From the NCBI GenBank assembly GCA_900541035.1, contig UQIN01000017.1:1-50431 (forward strand): a stretch of DNA of 50,431 bases, given 5' to 3'. Each line of letters starts with the position of its first letter. The stretch's first letter is position 1. This DNA is from an uncultured Collinsella sp. Its GTDB lineage: Bacteria; Actinomycetota; Coriobacteriia; Coriobacteriales; Coriobacteriaceae. The position numbers were made by a program, and so were the translations under genes. Under the pieces are notes generated by a model. The model saw only the letters and a list, made by a program, of their open reading frames with translations. It ran no database searches and was not told the origin of the DNA. This document shows positions 15,818-23,898 of this stretch, piece after piece.

Positions 15818-15974
15818 GATAGCGCTCCCGCATTGCTGCAGACAGTCCTGTGGGTGTTTCCCGCAGGCCCACCAGGTTGTTCGTGCCCGAAAAGCCCAGT
15901 TCGGCGGGTTTCGCCTCCCCACGGGGTCAAAGCCTGCCGGCTCGCCCGCGGTTCTTCGTGCCCGCGCCTCTATC
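15818..15974 (-). ncRNA. Lysine riboswitch aptamer upstream of lysA-dapA
   Basis: Read on the minus strand, P1 is GATAG (15974-15970) with CTATC (15822-15818). It is followed by AGAGGCGCGG, a GGGGAGGCGAAACCCGCCGAAC segment around the core (read as GGAGGCG, then GCCGAA), CCTGGTGGGCCTG, then a CACCCACAGG arm and ACTGTC. These match the lysine aptamer consensus I know, for example AGAGGCGCG near 5' and ACTGTC near 3'. After P1 the sequence CGCTATCCGGAC can instead pair with GTCTGGATAGCG just before the lysA ribosome binding site, giving a plausible switch. The rest of 15747-16125 has no gene; CACAATATTGTG at 16083-16094 is a perfect palindrome. Confidence 0.85.
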
Positions 15975-16125
15975 AAGTGGTAACGACCCTACCACGTTGC
16001 GCTTTACCAAACAAGAGTATTCGTATATAACGTTTAAAAAATGCAGGGATATGCTAGAAACAAGGGCGTCACAATTCTGCATCACAATATTGTGGGAATG
16101 GATATGCCCCATGAAAGGATCCTTT

Positions 16126-17313
16126 ATGACCGAGCTCCAAGAACTTCGTCGCTATCGTCGCGACCTGCATCGTATTCCGGAGCTCGATTTCGATCTTCCG
16201 CAGACTATCGCCTATATTGAGGGCGTGTTGGCGCCGCTCGCTTGCGAGGTGACCCATCCGTGTCCGAGCTGCGTCTGTGCCTTCTTCGATGCCGGTGTGG
16301 GCGCTACGCATGCCACGGCGATTCGCGCCGATATGGACGCCCTGCCCATCGCGGAGGTAACGGGCGTTGCCTTTGCCTCGACGCATCCCGGTAAGATGCA
16401 TGCGTGCGGTCACGACGGTCACATGGCCATGGCGCTCGCGGCGGCGACTTTTGTCGACCGAGCGATTTGTGAGCAGCCGGGCGCCATCAAGCGCAACGTA
16501 CTTTTTGTGTTTCAGCCGGCCGAGGAAACGACCGGTGGCGCCAAGACGGTGTGTGAGAGCGGCGTATTCGAGCGCTATGGGGCAGATCGCATCTTTGGCT
16601 TCCACGTGTGGCCCGATTTGCCCGCCGGCACGTTGGCGAGCTGTCCCGGTCCGCTGCTAGCGCGTTCGAGCGAGACGCACATTCATATCCATGGCACGAG
16701 CATCCATATCGCCAAGACCTATGGCGTTCCAGTCGAGGAATCGCACGATGCGGCATTGGCGACTGCCAAGTTCTTGGTTTCCGAGCGCGAGCTCATGGAC
16801 GAGTTGGGTGCAGACGAGCCCTGCATTGGTAAGTTCGGCCTACTGCAGGCCGGCACCGTCTGCAATGCGGTGGCGGGGGAGGCCTATGTGGCTGGCAGTC
16901 TGCGCGTGTTTACGGACGGTATGTTCGACCGTGCGCGCGAGGGCGTGCGCCGCGTGTTGGACGAGGCCTGCGCCGCAACAGGCTGTACGTATGATCTCGA
17001 CTTTGCCGAGGGTTATCCGCCAGTCGATAACGACCCCGAGCTGTTCGCCCACATTGCGCCTGCTTTGTCCGAGCTGCAGCTTGTGGACGAGCCGCTGCTG
17101 ATCGCCGAGGATTTTGCCTTCTATCAGCGCTATCTGCCGGGCGTGTTCTTCTTGCTGGGCACGGGCGTTCCTGCCAGTCAGGATAATCCGAGCGACGCCG
17201 AGGGCTGCCCTGCCTATGCCACAAGTGCCCTGCATACTGATACCATGCTCTTTGACGAGGAAATCCTGCTCAAAGGCCTCGATGTCTACAAACGATTGCT
17301 TGTGATGGAGTGA
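16126..17313 (+). CDS. M20 family amidohydrolase, probable N-acetyldiaminopimelate deacetylase
   Basis: 395-residue zinc-type amidohydrolase of the M20/M40 group. RRDLHRIPELDFDLPQTI at the start, IRADMDALPIAEVTG, the metal-binding MHACGHDGHMAM, then QPAEETTGGAKTVCESG and LLIAEDFAFY near the C-terminus. The dimerisation region (about 180-290) differs slightly from the usual HxxxPH pattern, reading HGTSIHIAKTYGVPVE. Divergent from the lysine operon, so deacetylation of N-acetyl-LL-diaminopimelate is the most economical role; a general N-acyl-amino-acid hydrolase is possible. ATG 16126 has AAAGGA 8 bases upstream; ATG 16111 is an in-frame alternative. Confidence 0.85.
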   Translation: MTELQELRRYRRDLHRIPELDFDLPQTIAYIEGVLAPLACEVTHPCPSCVCAFFDAGVGATHATAIRADMDALPIAEVTGVAFASTHPGKMHACGHDGHMAMALAAATFVDRAICEQPGAIKRNVLFVFQPAEETTGGAKTVCESGVFERYGADRIFGFHVWPDLPAGTLASCPGPLLARSSETHIHIHGTSIHIAKTYGVPVEESHDAALATAKFLVSERELMDELGADEPCIGKFGLLQAGTVCNAVAGEAYVAGSLRVFTDGMFDRAREGVRRVLDEACAATGCTYDLDFAEGYPPVDNDPELFAHIAPALSELQLVDEPLLIAEDFAFYQRYLPGVFFLLGTGVPASQDNPSDAEGCPAYATSALHTDTMLFDEEILLKGLDVYKRLLVME

Positions 17314-17315
17314 CG

Positions 17316-17639
17316 ATGGGGCGACGCCGACAATCTGCCGTATATAGTCCGGGTGGATGCGGGTGTGGCTTGCTACTGCTTCCGGTTATTGCTGTGAGCA
17401 TTGGCGTGATGTTTGCGCTTGCCGGGTTGGCAGCAGCGGCACTCGTGTTGCTGATTGTGGCCATTGGCGTGACGGTCTGGCTGTGTCGTTCTCGCGAGCA
17501 GCGTCGTGCCGATGGTAAGACCAATGTTGGATGGGCCATCTTTTTAGTCTTCGCCTACCTATTGAGCATCAGCTATTTAGCCTTCTTTATCCTGTTACTT
17601 GTAAGCACCTTTACCGGGGAATCCGTCACGGTGGGTTGA
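17316..17639 (+). CDS. Small membrane protein
   Basis: 107 residues with two or three hydrophobic helices: a Gly/Cys-containing segment GGCGCGLLLLPVIAVSIGV continuing into ALAGLAAAALVLLIVAIGV, and a second block GWAIFLVFAYLLSISYLAFF. A basic loop lies between (CRSREQRRADGK). It starts 2 bases after the deacetylase stop (GTG 17310 overlaps it), so the two are probably co-transcribed. I do not recognise the family. Confidence 0.65.
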   Translation: MGRRRQSAVYSPGGCGCGLLLLPVIAVSIGVMFALAGLAAAALVLLIVAIGVTVWLCRSREQRRADGKTNVGWAIFLVFAYLLSISYLAFFILLLVSTFTGESVTVG

Positions 17640-17744
17640 TGCACTGCCAGCGGACGGTCGCGCAAAGTTCGTTTGCTTGGCGTTTGGATAACTGCATTGG
17701 CCGTTTACCGCAACCTTAGCTCACAGCTAATGAATTCAAGTTCA

Positions 17745-17798
17745 ATCCTTCCTACGATGTGCTGTGTGCCGGCGCGGTAGCCGGATCGTAGGAAGGAT
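17745..17798 (+). promoter_or_regulatory. 14-bp hairpin containing the lipoprotein ribosome binding site
   Basis: ATCCTTCCTACGAT (17745-17758) pairs perfectly with ATCGTAGGAAGGAT (17785-17798); an inner CCGGC/GCCGG extends the fold. The right arm contains the GGAAGGA ribosome binding site of the gene at 17804. No T run follows, so this is more likely translation control than termination. Confidence 0.65.
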
Positions 17799-17803
17799 GC
17801 ATG

Positions 17804-18346
17804 ATGAATAAGCTCGAAAACGAAGTGCTGCTGAGCCGTCGCGCTGCACTTGGCGCATTCGCCACCGTCGCCCTGGGGACTGCCGGTCTTCTTGTCGGGT
17901 GTGGTAGCGATAAGGCGACCGTCACCGAGGACGCTGGCGATGGCGACAAGAAGGAAGAGGCGAAGAAGGAAGAGCAGTCTACGACTGACCCGGCGGTTGG
18001 TACGACGGTGACCACGGCTGCCGGCCTTTCCGTCGTTGTCGATTCCGTCCAGCCCGGCCTCACAAATTATGACGGTTCGACCATGACGGGCATTCACGTC
18101 ACGTACGTCAACAATGGCGATGAGGGCGCAGATTACAATATCTACGACTGGAAGGGCGAGGACGCCAACGGCGCTCAACAGAATCAGGGTTACTACAGCG
18201 AGGGCTCCGATGAGCTGCAGTCTGGCACCCTTTCCGCCGGTGGCTCCGTGGCGGGCAATATCTACTTTGATGGCGATATCAAGAAGGCACTGTATTTTGC
18301 CAACATGTTTGATAAGTCTGCCACTGCAAGCTGGGTGCTGGCCTAG
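17804..18346 (+). CDS. Secreted lipoprotein with DUF4352-like domain
   Basis: 180 residues. The N-terminus has a twin-arginine-like SRRAAL, a hydrophobic stretch and lipobox LLVGC, so Cys near residue 36 would be lipidated and the protein held on the outer face of the membrane. An acidic/lysine linker (GDGDKKEEAKKEEQS) follows. The C-terminal 110 residues (VTTAAGLSVVVDSVQPGLTN, then NNGDEGADYNIYDWKGEDAN and VAGNIYFDG) resemble the immunoglobulin-like DUF4352 domain. ATG 17804 gives 7-base spacing from GGAAGG; ATG 17801 is next to it. Just before an HTH protein and a kinase gene. Confidence 0.8.
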   Translation: MNKLENEVLLSRRAALGAFATVALGTAGLLVGCGSDKATVTEDAGDGDKKEEAKKEEQSTTDPAVGTTVTTAAGLSVVVDSVQPGLTNYDGSTMTGIHVTYVNNGDEGADYNIYDWKGEDANGAQQNQGYYSEGSDELQSGTLSAGGSVAGNIYFDGDIKKALYFANMFDKSATASWVLA

Positions 18347-18385
18347 CATGTCGCTACCGTTGCGCCGTATGGGAGGTGAGGTCGT

Positions 18386-18808
18386 ATGCCCGATAAAAAG
18401 CTGACTGACGAGTTGCTCAATGAGCTTCTCGACGCGCCAAACATCGATGGCTATATCAAAGAACACGACTTTGCCGCCCCGTCGCTTTCGGACTACCTTA
18501 AGCAACTGCTGCAGGAAAAGGGTTTGGAGCGTTCGCGCGTGGTGCGTATGGCCGACCTCAACGAAACGTTTGGCTATCAGATCTTTACCGGCACGCGCCA
18601 TCCGAGCCGAAACAAGGTGCTGCAGATTGCATTTGCGATGGCACTATCGATGAAGGAGACAAACCGCGCACTTGCGGCTGCCGGGGCAAACGTCCTCAAC
18701 TGCAAGGACCGTCGCGATGCGATTATCATCTTTTGCATCGATCGTGGCTGCAGCCTGCAAAAGGTCAATGAGGAGCTGTATCGCTTTGGCGAGGAGACGG
18801 TGAGTTAA
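18386..18808 (+). CDS. HTH (XRE-like) protein paired with Ser/Thr kinase
   Basis: 140 residues. A central HTH reads SLSDYLKQLLQEKGLERSRV, then ADLNETFGYQIFTGTRHPSR (an XRE-like helix-turn-helix), followed by a helical C-terminal part (RRDAIIIFCIDRGCSLQKVN). Proteins of this shape are commonly encoded beside bacterial Ser/Thr kinases; the role is unknown, perhaps a kinase substrate or regulator. GGAGGTGAGG lies just upstream of ATG 18386. It lies 40 bases after the lipoprotein and before the kinase gene. Confidence 0.75.
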   Translation: MPDKKLTDELLNELLDAPNIDGYIKEHDFAAPSLSDYLKQLLQEKGLERSRVVRMADLNETFGYQIFTGTRHPSRNKVLQIAFAMALSMKETNRALAAAGANVLNCKDRRDAIIIFCIDRGCSLQKVNEELYRFGEETVS

Positions 18809-18852
18809 CGGCTGACTGTTGGTGGCAGGACCGTCCGCTATATTTCAAACGT

Positions 18853-18888
18853 GCAGGGCACGGGTGCTACAGGGCGTCCGTGCCCTGC
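18853..18888 (+). promoter_or_regulatory. 11-bp perfect hairpin just before the kinase start
   Basis: GCAGGGCACGG (18853-18863) pairs with CCGTGCCCTGC (18878-18888), 14-base loop. The right arm ends 3 bases before ATG 18892. No T run follows; it may terminate the upstream transcript weakly or control kinase translation. Confidence 0.5.
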
Positions 18889-18891
18889 GCT

Positions 18892-20295
18892 ATGATGGAC
18901 GCTATGGATACTCAGAACCCAACATATTCCGATGATGAGCTGACCGCCGCGCTCGCCGAGCACCTGGCGTCGTTTGACCGCGATGACAGCTATCGCGTGG
19001 AACGTGTACTGAAGCGCTCGGACGTTGAGGCAACCGAGCTTGTGTGCTTTGAGGGTTCTGGTGGAGGATCGCTCGGCCCCTTTGTCCGTAAACGCATCGA
19101 TGCTTCTGCCCAGATTGGCGGGGCATATGAGCGCCTATTTTCGGCCCAGCGTGCCGGACGGCGTTTTGAGCACCTGCCTAGGATTGTCGATTGCCGCCGT
19201 GTGGGCGACGAACTTGACGTGGTGATGGAATACATTGAAGGCGAGACGCTCGAGGCCTTGGTGGGGCGCTTGGGTGCGACGCCCGATTATGCGCGCGGGT
19301 TGTTTCCGGCCCTGTGTGATGCGGTGGCAGAGCTCCATGCTGGATTTGGCGAGGTGGGAAAAGCGCCGGCTCCGATTATCCATCGCGACCTTAAACCTTC
19401 GAACATCATCGTGTCGGGTGTGAGATATGCCGCCGATGCCGGCATGACCTTCTCGTCGCTGGTGATTATTGACCTGGGAATCGCGCGCGCTTGGCGCGAA
19501 GGCGCCGATGCCGATACCGCCAAGTTTGGCACACGGCCCTACGCGCCGCCCGAGCAGTATGGGTTTGGGCAGACGAGTGTGCGAAGTGATGTGTATGCGC
19601 TGGGCGCCCTGCTGTTCTTCTGCTTGACAGGAGTCGATCCAAAACCGGGGATCGACATGCGCGAACAATGCGAGATGCGCGGCATTCCCGCTTCCCTGAC
19701 CGATGTCATTTGCATGGCGATGGCTCTCGACCCGGCCAAGCGTTTTGCGAGCGCGGGGGCATTGGGACGGGCGACGCGCGCGGCATACGACCTGAGTTGC
19801 CCTGTGCGGCCTCCTGCGCCTGTGCCTGTGCCTGTGCCTGACTGTGCCCCGGCGTCAGAGACGGTATTAACGTCTCAAGAGCCCCGGGGTTCCACAGACC
19901 TTCCTAAGCTTGCCACCCCTGCTATGCCCGGCCTGCTTTCTCGCATTCCGGAACCTCTGGGGCGCATTTGGAATACGCTTGTCTGCCTCTCGCTGCTTGT
20001 ATTCTTTGCCGGAAGCCACTTTGCCGTCTTTCACTCCACGGGAGCAAACCAAGGCTACCCGACGTGGCTTCTTATGATCGAGTACTTTTTCTTTGTCGAT
20101 GGCCTTATGGTGCTTATGCATTTTGCGCTGCTCGATAAGCGCCGTCTTCGTCGGCGATTCGCACTGCTCGACAGCTATCGCGGCAAGAAACTCGCGAAAC
20201 TCTGGCTCAAGGCATTGGGTGTGCTGCTCCTATGCATGATCGTCATAGTCGCGGTTGCCAATGCGACTGGCGTCGTCGATACCTCCGCTACCTAA
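18892..20295 (+). CDS. Membrane-anchored Ser/Thr protein kinase (Hanks type)
   Basis: Catalytic domain at about residues 30-300: VVMEYIEGETLEALV hinge, catalytic loop IIHRDLKPSNIIV, metal motif IIDLGIARAW (DLG in place of DFG), activation segment FGTRPYAPPEQYGFGQTSVR, then SDVYALGALLFF. The glycine-rich ATP loop near the start is not classical (FEGSGGGSLGPFVRKRID). A proline/valine-rich linker leads to three likely membrane segments near the C-terminus (LVCLSLLVFFAGSHFAVF, LLMIEYFFFVDGLMVLMHFA, LGVLLLCMIVIVAVANA), with no large outer sensor domain. Starts at 18892, 18895 and 18904 are all possible; none has a strong ribosome binding site. Works presumably with the upstream HTH protein. Confidence 0.85.
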   Translation: MMDAMDTQNPTYSDDELTAALAEHLASFDRDDSYRVERVLKRSDVEATELVCFEGSGGGSLGPFVRKRIDASAQIGGAYERLFSAQRAGRRFEHLPRIVDCRRVGDELDVVMEYIEGETLEALVGRLGATPDYARGLFPALCDAVAELHAGFGEVGKAPAPIIHRDLKPSNIIVSGVRYAADAGMTFSSLVIIDLGIARAWREGADADTAKFGTRPYAPPEQYGFGQTSVRSDVYALGALLFFCLTGVDPKPGIDMREQCEMRGIPASLTDVICMAMALDPAKRFASAGALGRATRAAYDLSCPVRPPAPVPVPVPDCAPASETVLTSQEPRGSTDLPKLATPAMPGLLSRIPEPLGRIWNTLVCLSLLVFFAGSHFAVFHSTGANQGYPTWLLMIEYFFFVDGLMVLMHFALLDKRRLRRRFALLDSYRGKKLAKLWLKALGVLLLCMIVIVAVANATGVVDTSAT

Positions 20296-20298
20296 AAG

Positions 20299-20322
20299 AA
20301 AAGGACCCCATTGGGGCCCTTT
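20299..20322. terminator. Bidirectional terminator between kinase and hydrolase genes
   Basis: AAAGGACCCC, loop ATT, GGGGCCCTTT, with A-rich and T-rich flanks, lies between two convergent genes (stops at 20295 and 20333). Confidence 0.7.
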
Positions 20323-20332
20323 GCAGTTGCGC

Positions 20333-21466
20333 TTAGATGCGGTTCATCTGAGCGGCGACTTTGTTGTACCAGTCCTGCCACGTGGGCGGGCAGTACTTTT
20401 TGGCCGCTGCCGGGGTAAGGGTGGAGCCGTAGTTGGCGCCCAGATAGGCAACGTGAGCGGAGATGCCCTCGCTCCAGCTGCCAAAGCTGCGCCAACCGCC
20501 GCCACGGGCACTCCAGCCCCAGGCGTTGTAGGAATTGGCGCAATAAGCACCCTTGGTGCTCTCGATGCAGGCGATGGCGGGGGACCAACGGGGGTCGACA
20601 CCGGTATTCCAAGCGGCAACGGCAAAGTTATAGCCCTGGCCTGCCATGGGGGACCCGGCAAGATAATTATCGATGCGGCTCGTCCACTCATTAATGAACG
20701 AATCGTAATCGGAATTACCGGTATTGGCGTTGTTCACCGTGGTGTCGATGGTGGTGTTGGTGTTGGTGGCCTGACTGCTGGAATTGCTGCCGCTTACGCC
20801 CTCGCCCGAGAGCTTCTCGGCGGCAGCGGCCTTGTCGGCCTCAAGCTTGGCGAGCTCGGCGGCATTTTCCTGCTCGGCTTTTGCCTGCGCCTCGCTGCGG
20901 AGCTGCTGGGCCTGCGCCAGCGAATCCTCGGCGTTTTTCTGTTCTGCCTCAAGCTGGGACTTGGCCTGCTGGAGCTCGGCCTTGTTCTGCTCGAGTTCGG
21001 TTTGCATGTTGTTGAGCTCTTCGATCTCATCGACGCTCGAGCTCGTGATCTGGTTGGTGTATTTGCAGGTGGTGATGAACTCACCCAGGCTCTGCGCGTT
21101 GACCAGGAAGCTCACGATGGGATTGGTGCCCTTCTGGTACTTGTACAGATCGCGCATGGCGGAGCTTGCCTTGGCCTGCTGCTCGGGAAGCTTGGCCTCG
21201 ATTTCCTCGATGCTCGCCTCATTGGAGTCGATCTGCTTTTGCAGGTCGTCGAGTTTGGTGCGGGCATCGTTGTAGGCGCTCGTGGCGGCTTCGATTTTTT
21301 GCTGCGCGGCGGAAAGCTGATCCTGCGTTGCCTGCGAGGCGGCATATGCCGCAACGGGGGAGAGCATCGGCGTGGCAGTCAGTGCGACAGCGAGTGCGGC
21401 GCTCGTGATGATACGAGCCGGCTTCGACGCGATGAGCGCTGCGACGCGATGATTCGAATGCTGCAT
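20333..21466 (-). CDS. Secreted coiled-coil protein with lysozyme/transglycosylase-like domain
   Basis: 377 residues. An N-terminal signal peptide ends near PMLSPVAAYAAS. Residues about 40-215 are a long coiled coil (QDQLSAAQQKIEAATSAYND; IEEIEAKLPEQQAKASSAMR), like the N-terminal parts of PcsB/CwlO-type hydrolases. A Ser/Thr/Asn linker follows. The last 125 residues (AVAAWNTGVDPRWSPAIACI, ESTKGAYCANSYNAWGWSAR, then FGSWSEGISAHVAYL) look like a lysozyme-superfamily domain with an early Glu (IACIES). Cell-wall cleavage during growth is the likely role. ATG 21466 is preferred over 21481 because AGAGGGA precedes it. The 234 bases beyond it to the MOSC gene hold nested TCAACTTGA/TCAAGTTGA repeats and no gene. 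Confidence 0.78.
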   Translation of the reverse strand: MQHSNHRVAALIASKPARIITSAALAVALTATPMLSPVAAYAASQATQDQLSAAQQKIEAATSAYNDARTKLDDLQKQIDSNEASIEEIEAKLPEQQAKASSAMRDLYKYQKGTNPIVSFLVNAQSLGEFITTCKYTNQITSSSVDEIEELNNMQTELEQNKAELQQAKSQLEAEQKNAEDSLAQAQQLRSEAQAKAEQENAAELAKLEADKAAAAEKLSGEGVSGSNSSSQATNTNTTIDTTVNNANTGNSDYDSFINEWTSRIDNYLAGSPMAGQGYNFAVAAWNTGVDPRWSPAIACIESTKGAYCANSYNAWGWSARGGGWRSFGSWSEGISAHVAYLGANYGSTLTPAAAKKYCPPTWQDWYNKVAAQMNRI

Positions 21467-21700
21467 CCAATCCCTCTGCAATCAATCGTAGGTTATGGTT
21501 CGAACGGTATTCTACTACTGCTTTCGACCTCAACTTGAACCTTAAAGGTTCCAAAGGGTCAAGTTGAACTTGAGGCTTTGGCTTTGACCTGCAGTTATAG
21601 TGAATTGTTGAGAAACCATAGAGTTCAACTTTAACGTTACGGAACTCGGTCTGATCGCAGATTCACGCCTTAAGGGCTACTCCAACATGGGGTTTTGCAC

Positions 21701-22333
21701 CTATAGGGTTCCCTCGCGGCGAGCCTGCTCAATTTCTTCGAGCGCCTCGGCTGGGGTGAAAGAACATGCGCCGTTGCCGAGCTTGACTGTCTGGATATCG
21801 TCTCCGACATGCACCTCTCCGCCTCGAAGCACCACACCGAAAATGCCCTCGTGGGGAAAGATGCAGTCGCCGGCGAGATGGTAGATAGCGCAGCGGGTGT
21901 GGCAGACTTTGCCGATCTGGCTGATCTCGACCAGAACGTCGTTGCCGATCTTGAGCTGTGTGCCCAGGGGGAGCGAAAGCAGGTTGATACCTTGTGTGGT
22001 GAAGTTCTCCCCAAAGTCGCCTTCGTGCACATCGAGCCCGCGATGCTGGGCAGTCTGGATTGATTCTGCGGCCAAAAACGAGACTTGGCGGTGCCAGTGC
22101 CCGGCGTGTGCATCGGAAGCGAGGCCAAACTGCTCAATGACGGTGTCGTGCCCATCGGAGACGGGTGACTTGCGTGTGCCTTTGTGCGCCGACGTGTTAA
22201 TCGAAACGATGCGGGCGGGTGCTTCGTAGGCGTTGCTGGCGGTGCGTAGGGGAGCGATCGTCTGAGAACGTTCCGCTAGCTCGCGTTTTGCGGCGTCAAG
22301 GATGGGGTTGTCGGTCAGATGTTCTTGGGGCAC
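21701..22333 (-). CDS. MOSC domain protein
   Basis: 210 residues. The MOSC core has VSINTSAHKGTRKSPV, GLASDAHAGHWHRQVSFLAA, the EGDFGENFTTQGINLLSLPL block, and the reactive-cysteine region KVCHTRCAIYHLAGDCIFPH with GIFGVVLRGGEV. MOSC domains carry sulfur in molybdenum-cofactor enzymes; stand-alone proteins of this type have less certain roles. GTG 22333 is the start, with AAAGG upstream. It is divergent from the ligase gene at 22558. No molybdenum gene is nearby, so the pathway cannot be inferred from context. Confidence 0.85.
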   Translation of the reverse strand: MPQEHLTDNPILDAAKRELAERSQTIAPLRTASNAYEAPARIVSINTSAHKGTRKSPVSDGHDTVIEQFGLASDAHAGHWHRQVSFLAAESIQTAQHRGLDVHEGDFGENFTTQGINLLSLPLGTQLKIGNDVLVEISQIGKVCHTRCAIYHLAGDCIFPHEGIFGVVLRGGEVHVGDDIQTVKLGNGACSFTPAEALEEIEQARREGTL

Positions 22334-22471
22334 GTGTGCGCCTTTCGCTTATGAGATTGACAATATGTTGAATCCTACAACAACGGTAGGTTCATTGCCC
22401 GTTGTCGTACAGCGGTGAGCGCCGTCTTTGCTCGAGTCTGATTCTCCGATTGCCATAGATACGGTGGAACT

Positions 22472-22501
22472 TTGGGTGCTGGCGGTTTGGCACGCTAGAA
22501 T
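22472..22501 (+). promoter_or_regulatory. Possible sigma-70-type promoter for the ligase gene
   Basis: TTGGGT at 22472-22477 and TAGAAT at 22496-22501, 18 bases apart, 57 bases before ATG 22558. A small GCCCG/CGGGC hairpin lies in the predicted leader near 22523-22537. Confidence 0.4.
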
Positions 22502-22557
22502 GAATCGGTTGCACTAAGACCGCCCGTTGTGCGGGCAGTTCATGATAGGAAGTTTCC

Positions 22558-23814
22558 ATGGCATTGCAGTTTACAGAGCGCGAGTTCATTCCCGTGCTGC
22601 TCGGTGGCGACATCAACGCCTATTCGGTGGCGCGCGCCTTCTACGAAGAGTATCAGGTCAAGAGTCTGGTCTTTGGCAAGTATCAGACGGGCCCTGCGTA
22701 TCGAAGCCAGATTATCGACTACACGCCCAATGTCGACATCGATACCATGCCCGTGATGCTCGAGACCGTCAACGGCATTGCCCAGGCGCATGCCGATAAG
22801 ACGATCGTCCTGATGGGCTGCGGCGATAACTATGTTGCCCTGGTGGCCCAGGCAAAGGATGCCGATGAGCTGGCGGATAACATCGTTGCGCCCTATGCAC
22901 CCTACAGCATGCTCGAGCAGTGCCAGAAGAAGGAGATCTTCTACGAGCTGTGCGAGAAGCACGGCGTGCCGTATCCGCATACCTTTACCTTTACTGCGCA
23001 GATGCTCAACGCGCAAGGCGAGGCGCCGGCCGAAGTGCTCGACCAGATCGACTTCCCGTTCCCGATGATCCTGAAGCCGTCCGACGGCATCATGTGGTGG
23101 CAGCATGAGTTTGAGGGACAGAAGAAGGCTTATGAGATTGCCGATCGCGCCGAGCTAGAGCAGGTTATCCGTGACTCCTATGCCAGCGGCTACACCGATG
23201 ACCTGATCTTGCAGGACCGCGTACCCGGCAACGACGAGTACATGCGCGTGCTCACCAGCTATTCCGATCGCAACGGTAAGGTACGCATGATGTGCCTGGG
23301 CCACGTACTGCTCGAGGAGCATCAGCCCCATGGCGTTGGCAACCATGCCTGTATCATCACCGAACCCAACGACGAGCTCATGGGCGGCGTGCGCAAGCTG
23401 CTCGAGGACCTTCACTTTGTGGGCTATTCCAACTTTGACGTTAAGTATGACGAACGCGATGGCTCGTTTAAGTTCTTCGACTTCAATACCCGCCAGGGCC
23501 GCAGCAACTACTATGTTACCAACAGCGGTTTTAACGTTGCCAAGTATGTGGTGGATGAGTATGTGTTCAACCGCCCGTTTGAGCCGGAGTTTGTGACGGC
23601 GCAGGACGAGGCGCTGTGGATGGTCGTCCCCATGGGCGTCGTCGACAAGTACGTTAAGGATCCCGAGTTGCGCGCTAAGGTGCATCGCCTGGATAAGGAA
23701 GGCAAGGGCGCCGACCCCTCGTTTATGAAGGGCGACTTTGTCTTTAACCGCTGGCTGCGCATGTGGCACACCAAGCTGCGCCACTTTAAACTGTTCAAGA
23801 CGTATTACAAGTAG
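22558..23814 (+). CDS. ATP-grasp carboxylate-amine ligase, probable D-aspartate ligase
   Basis: 418 residues with an ATP-grasp layout: N-terminal Rossmann part (FIPVLLGGDINAYSVARAFY), KKEIFYELCEKHGVPYPHTF, the ATP-binding FPMILKPSDGIMWW, then LILQDRVPGNDEYM and the metal-binding FFDFNTRQGRSNYY. The gene is followed by an aspartate/glutamate racemase, the same pairing as the D-aspartate ligase and racemase genes of enterococci that build D-Asp cross-bridges in peptidoglycan. So attachment of D-aspartate to the stem-peptide diamino acid is the likely role. Another amino-acid ligase is possible. GATAGGAAG precedes ATG 22558. Confidence 0.7.
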   Translation: MALQFTEREFIPVLLGGDINAYSVARAFYEEYQVKSLVFGKYQTGPAYRSQIIDYTPNVDIDTMPVMLETVNGIAQAHADKTIVLMGCGDNYVALVAQAKDADELADNIVAPYAPYSMLEQCQKKEIFYELCEKHGVPYPHTFTFTAQMLNAQGEAPAEVLDQIDFPFPMILKPSDGIMWWQHEFEGQKKAYEIADRAELEQVIRDSYASGYTDDLILQDRVPGNDEYMRVLTSYSDRNGKVRMMCLGHVLLEEHQPHGVGNHACIITEPNDELMGGVRKLLEDLHFVGYSNFDVKYDERDGSFKFFDFNTRQGRSNYYVTNSGFNVAKYVVDEYVFNRPFEPEFVTAQDEALWMVVPMGVVDKYVKDPELRAKVHRLDKEGKGADPSFMKGDFVFNRWLRMWHTKLRHFKLFKTYYK

Positions 23815-23898
23815 ATGAGTGCGGCGCCCGTCCGGTTTGCATCGGGCGGGCGCGGGTATGATACGCGCAATTGCGTGGGCGTCACCAAGGAGGCGGCG

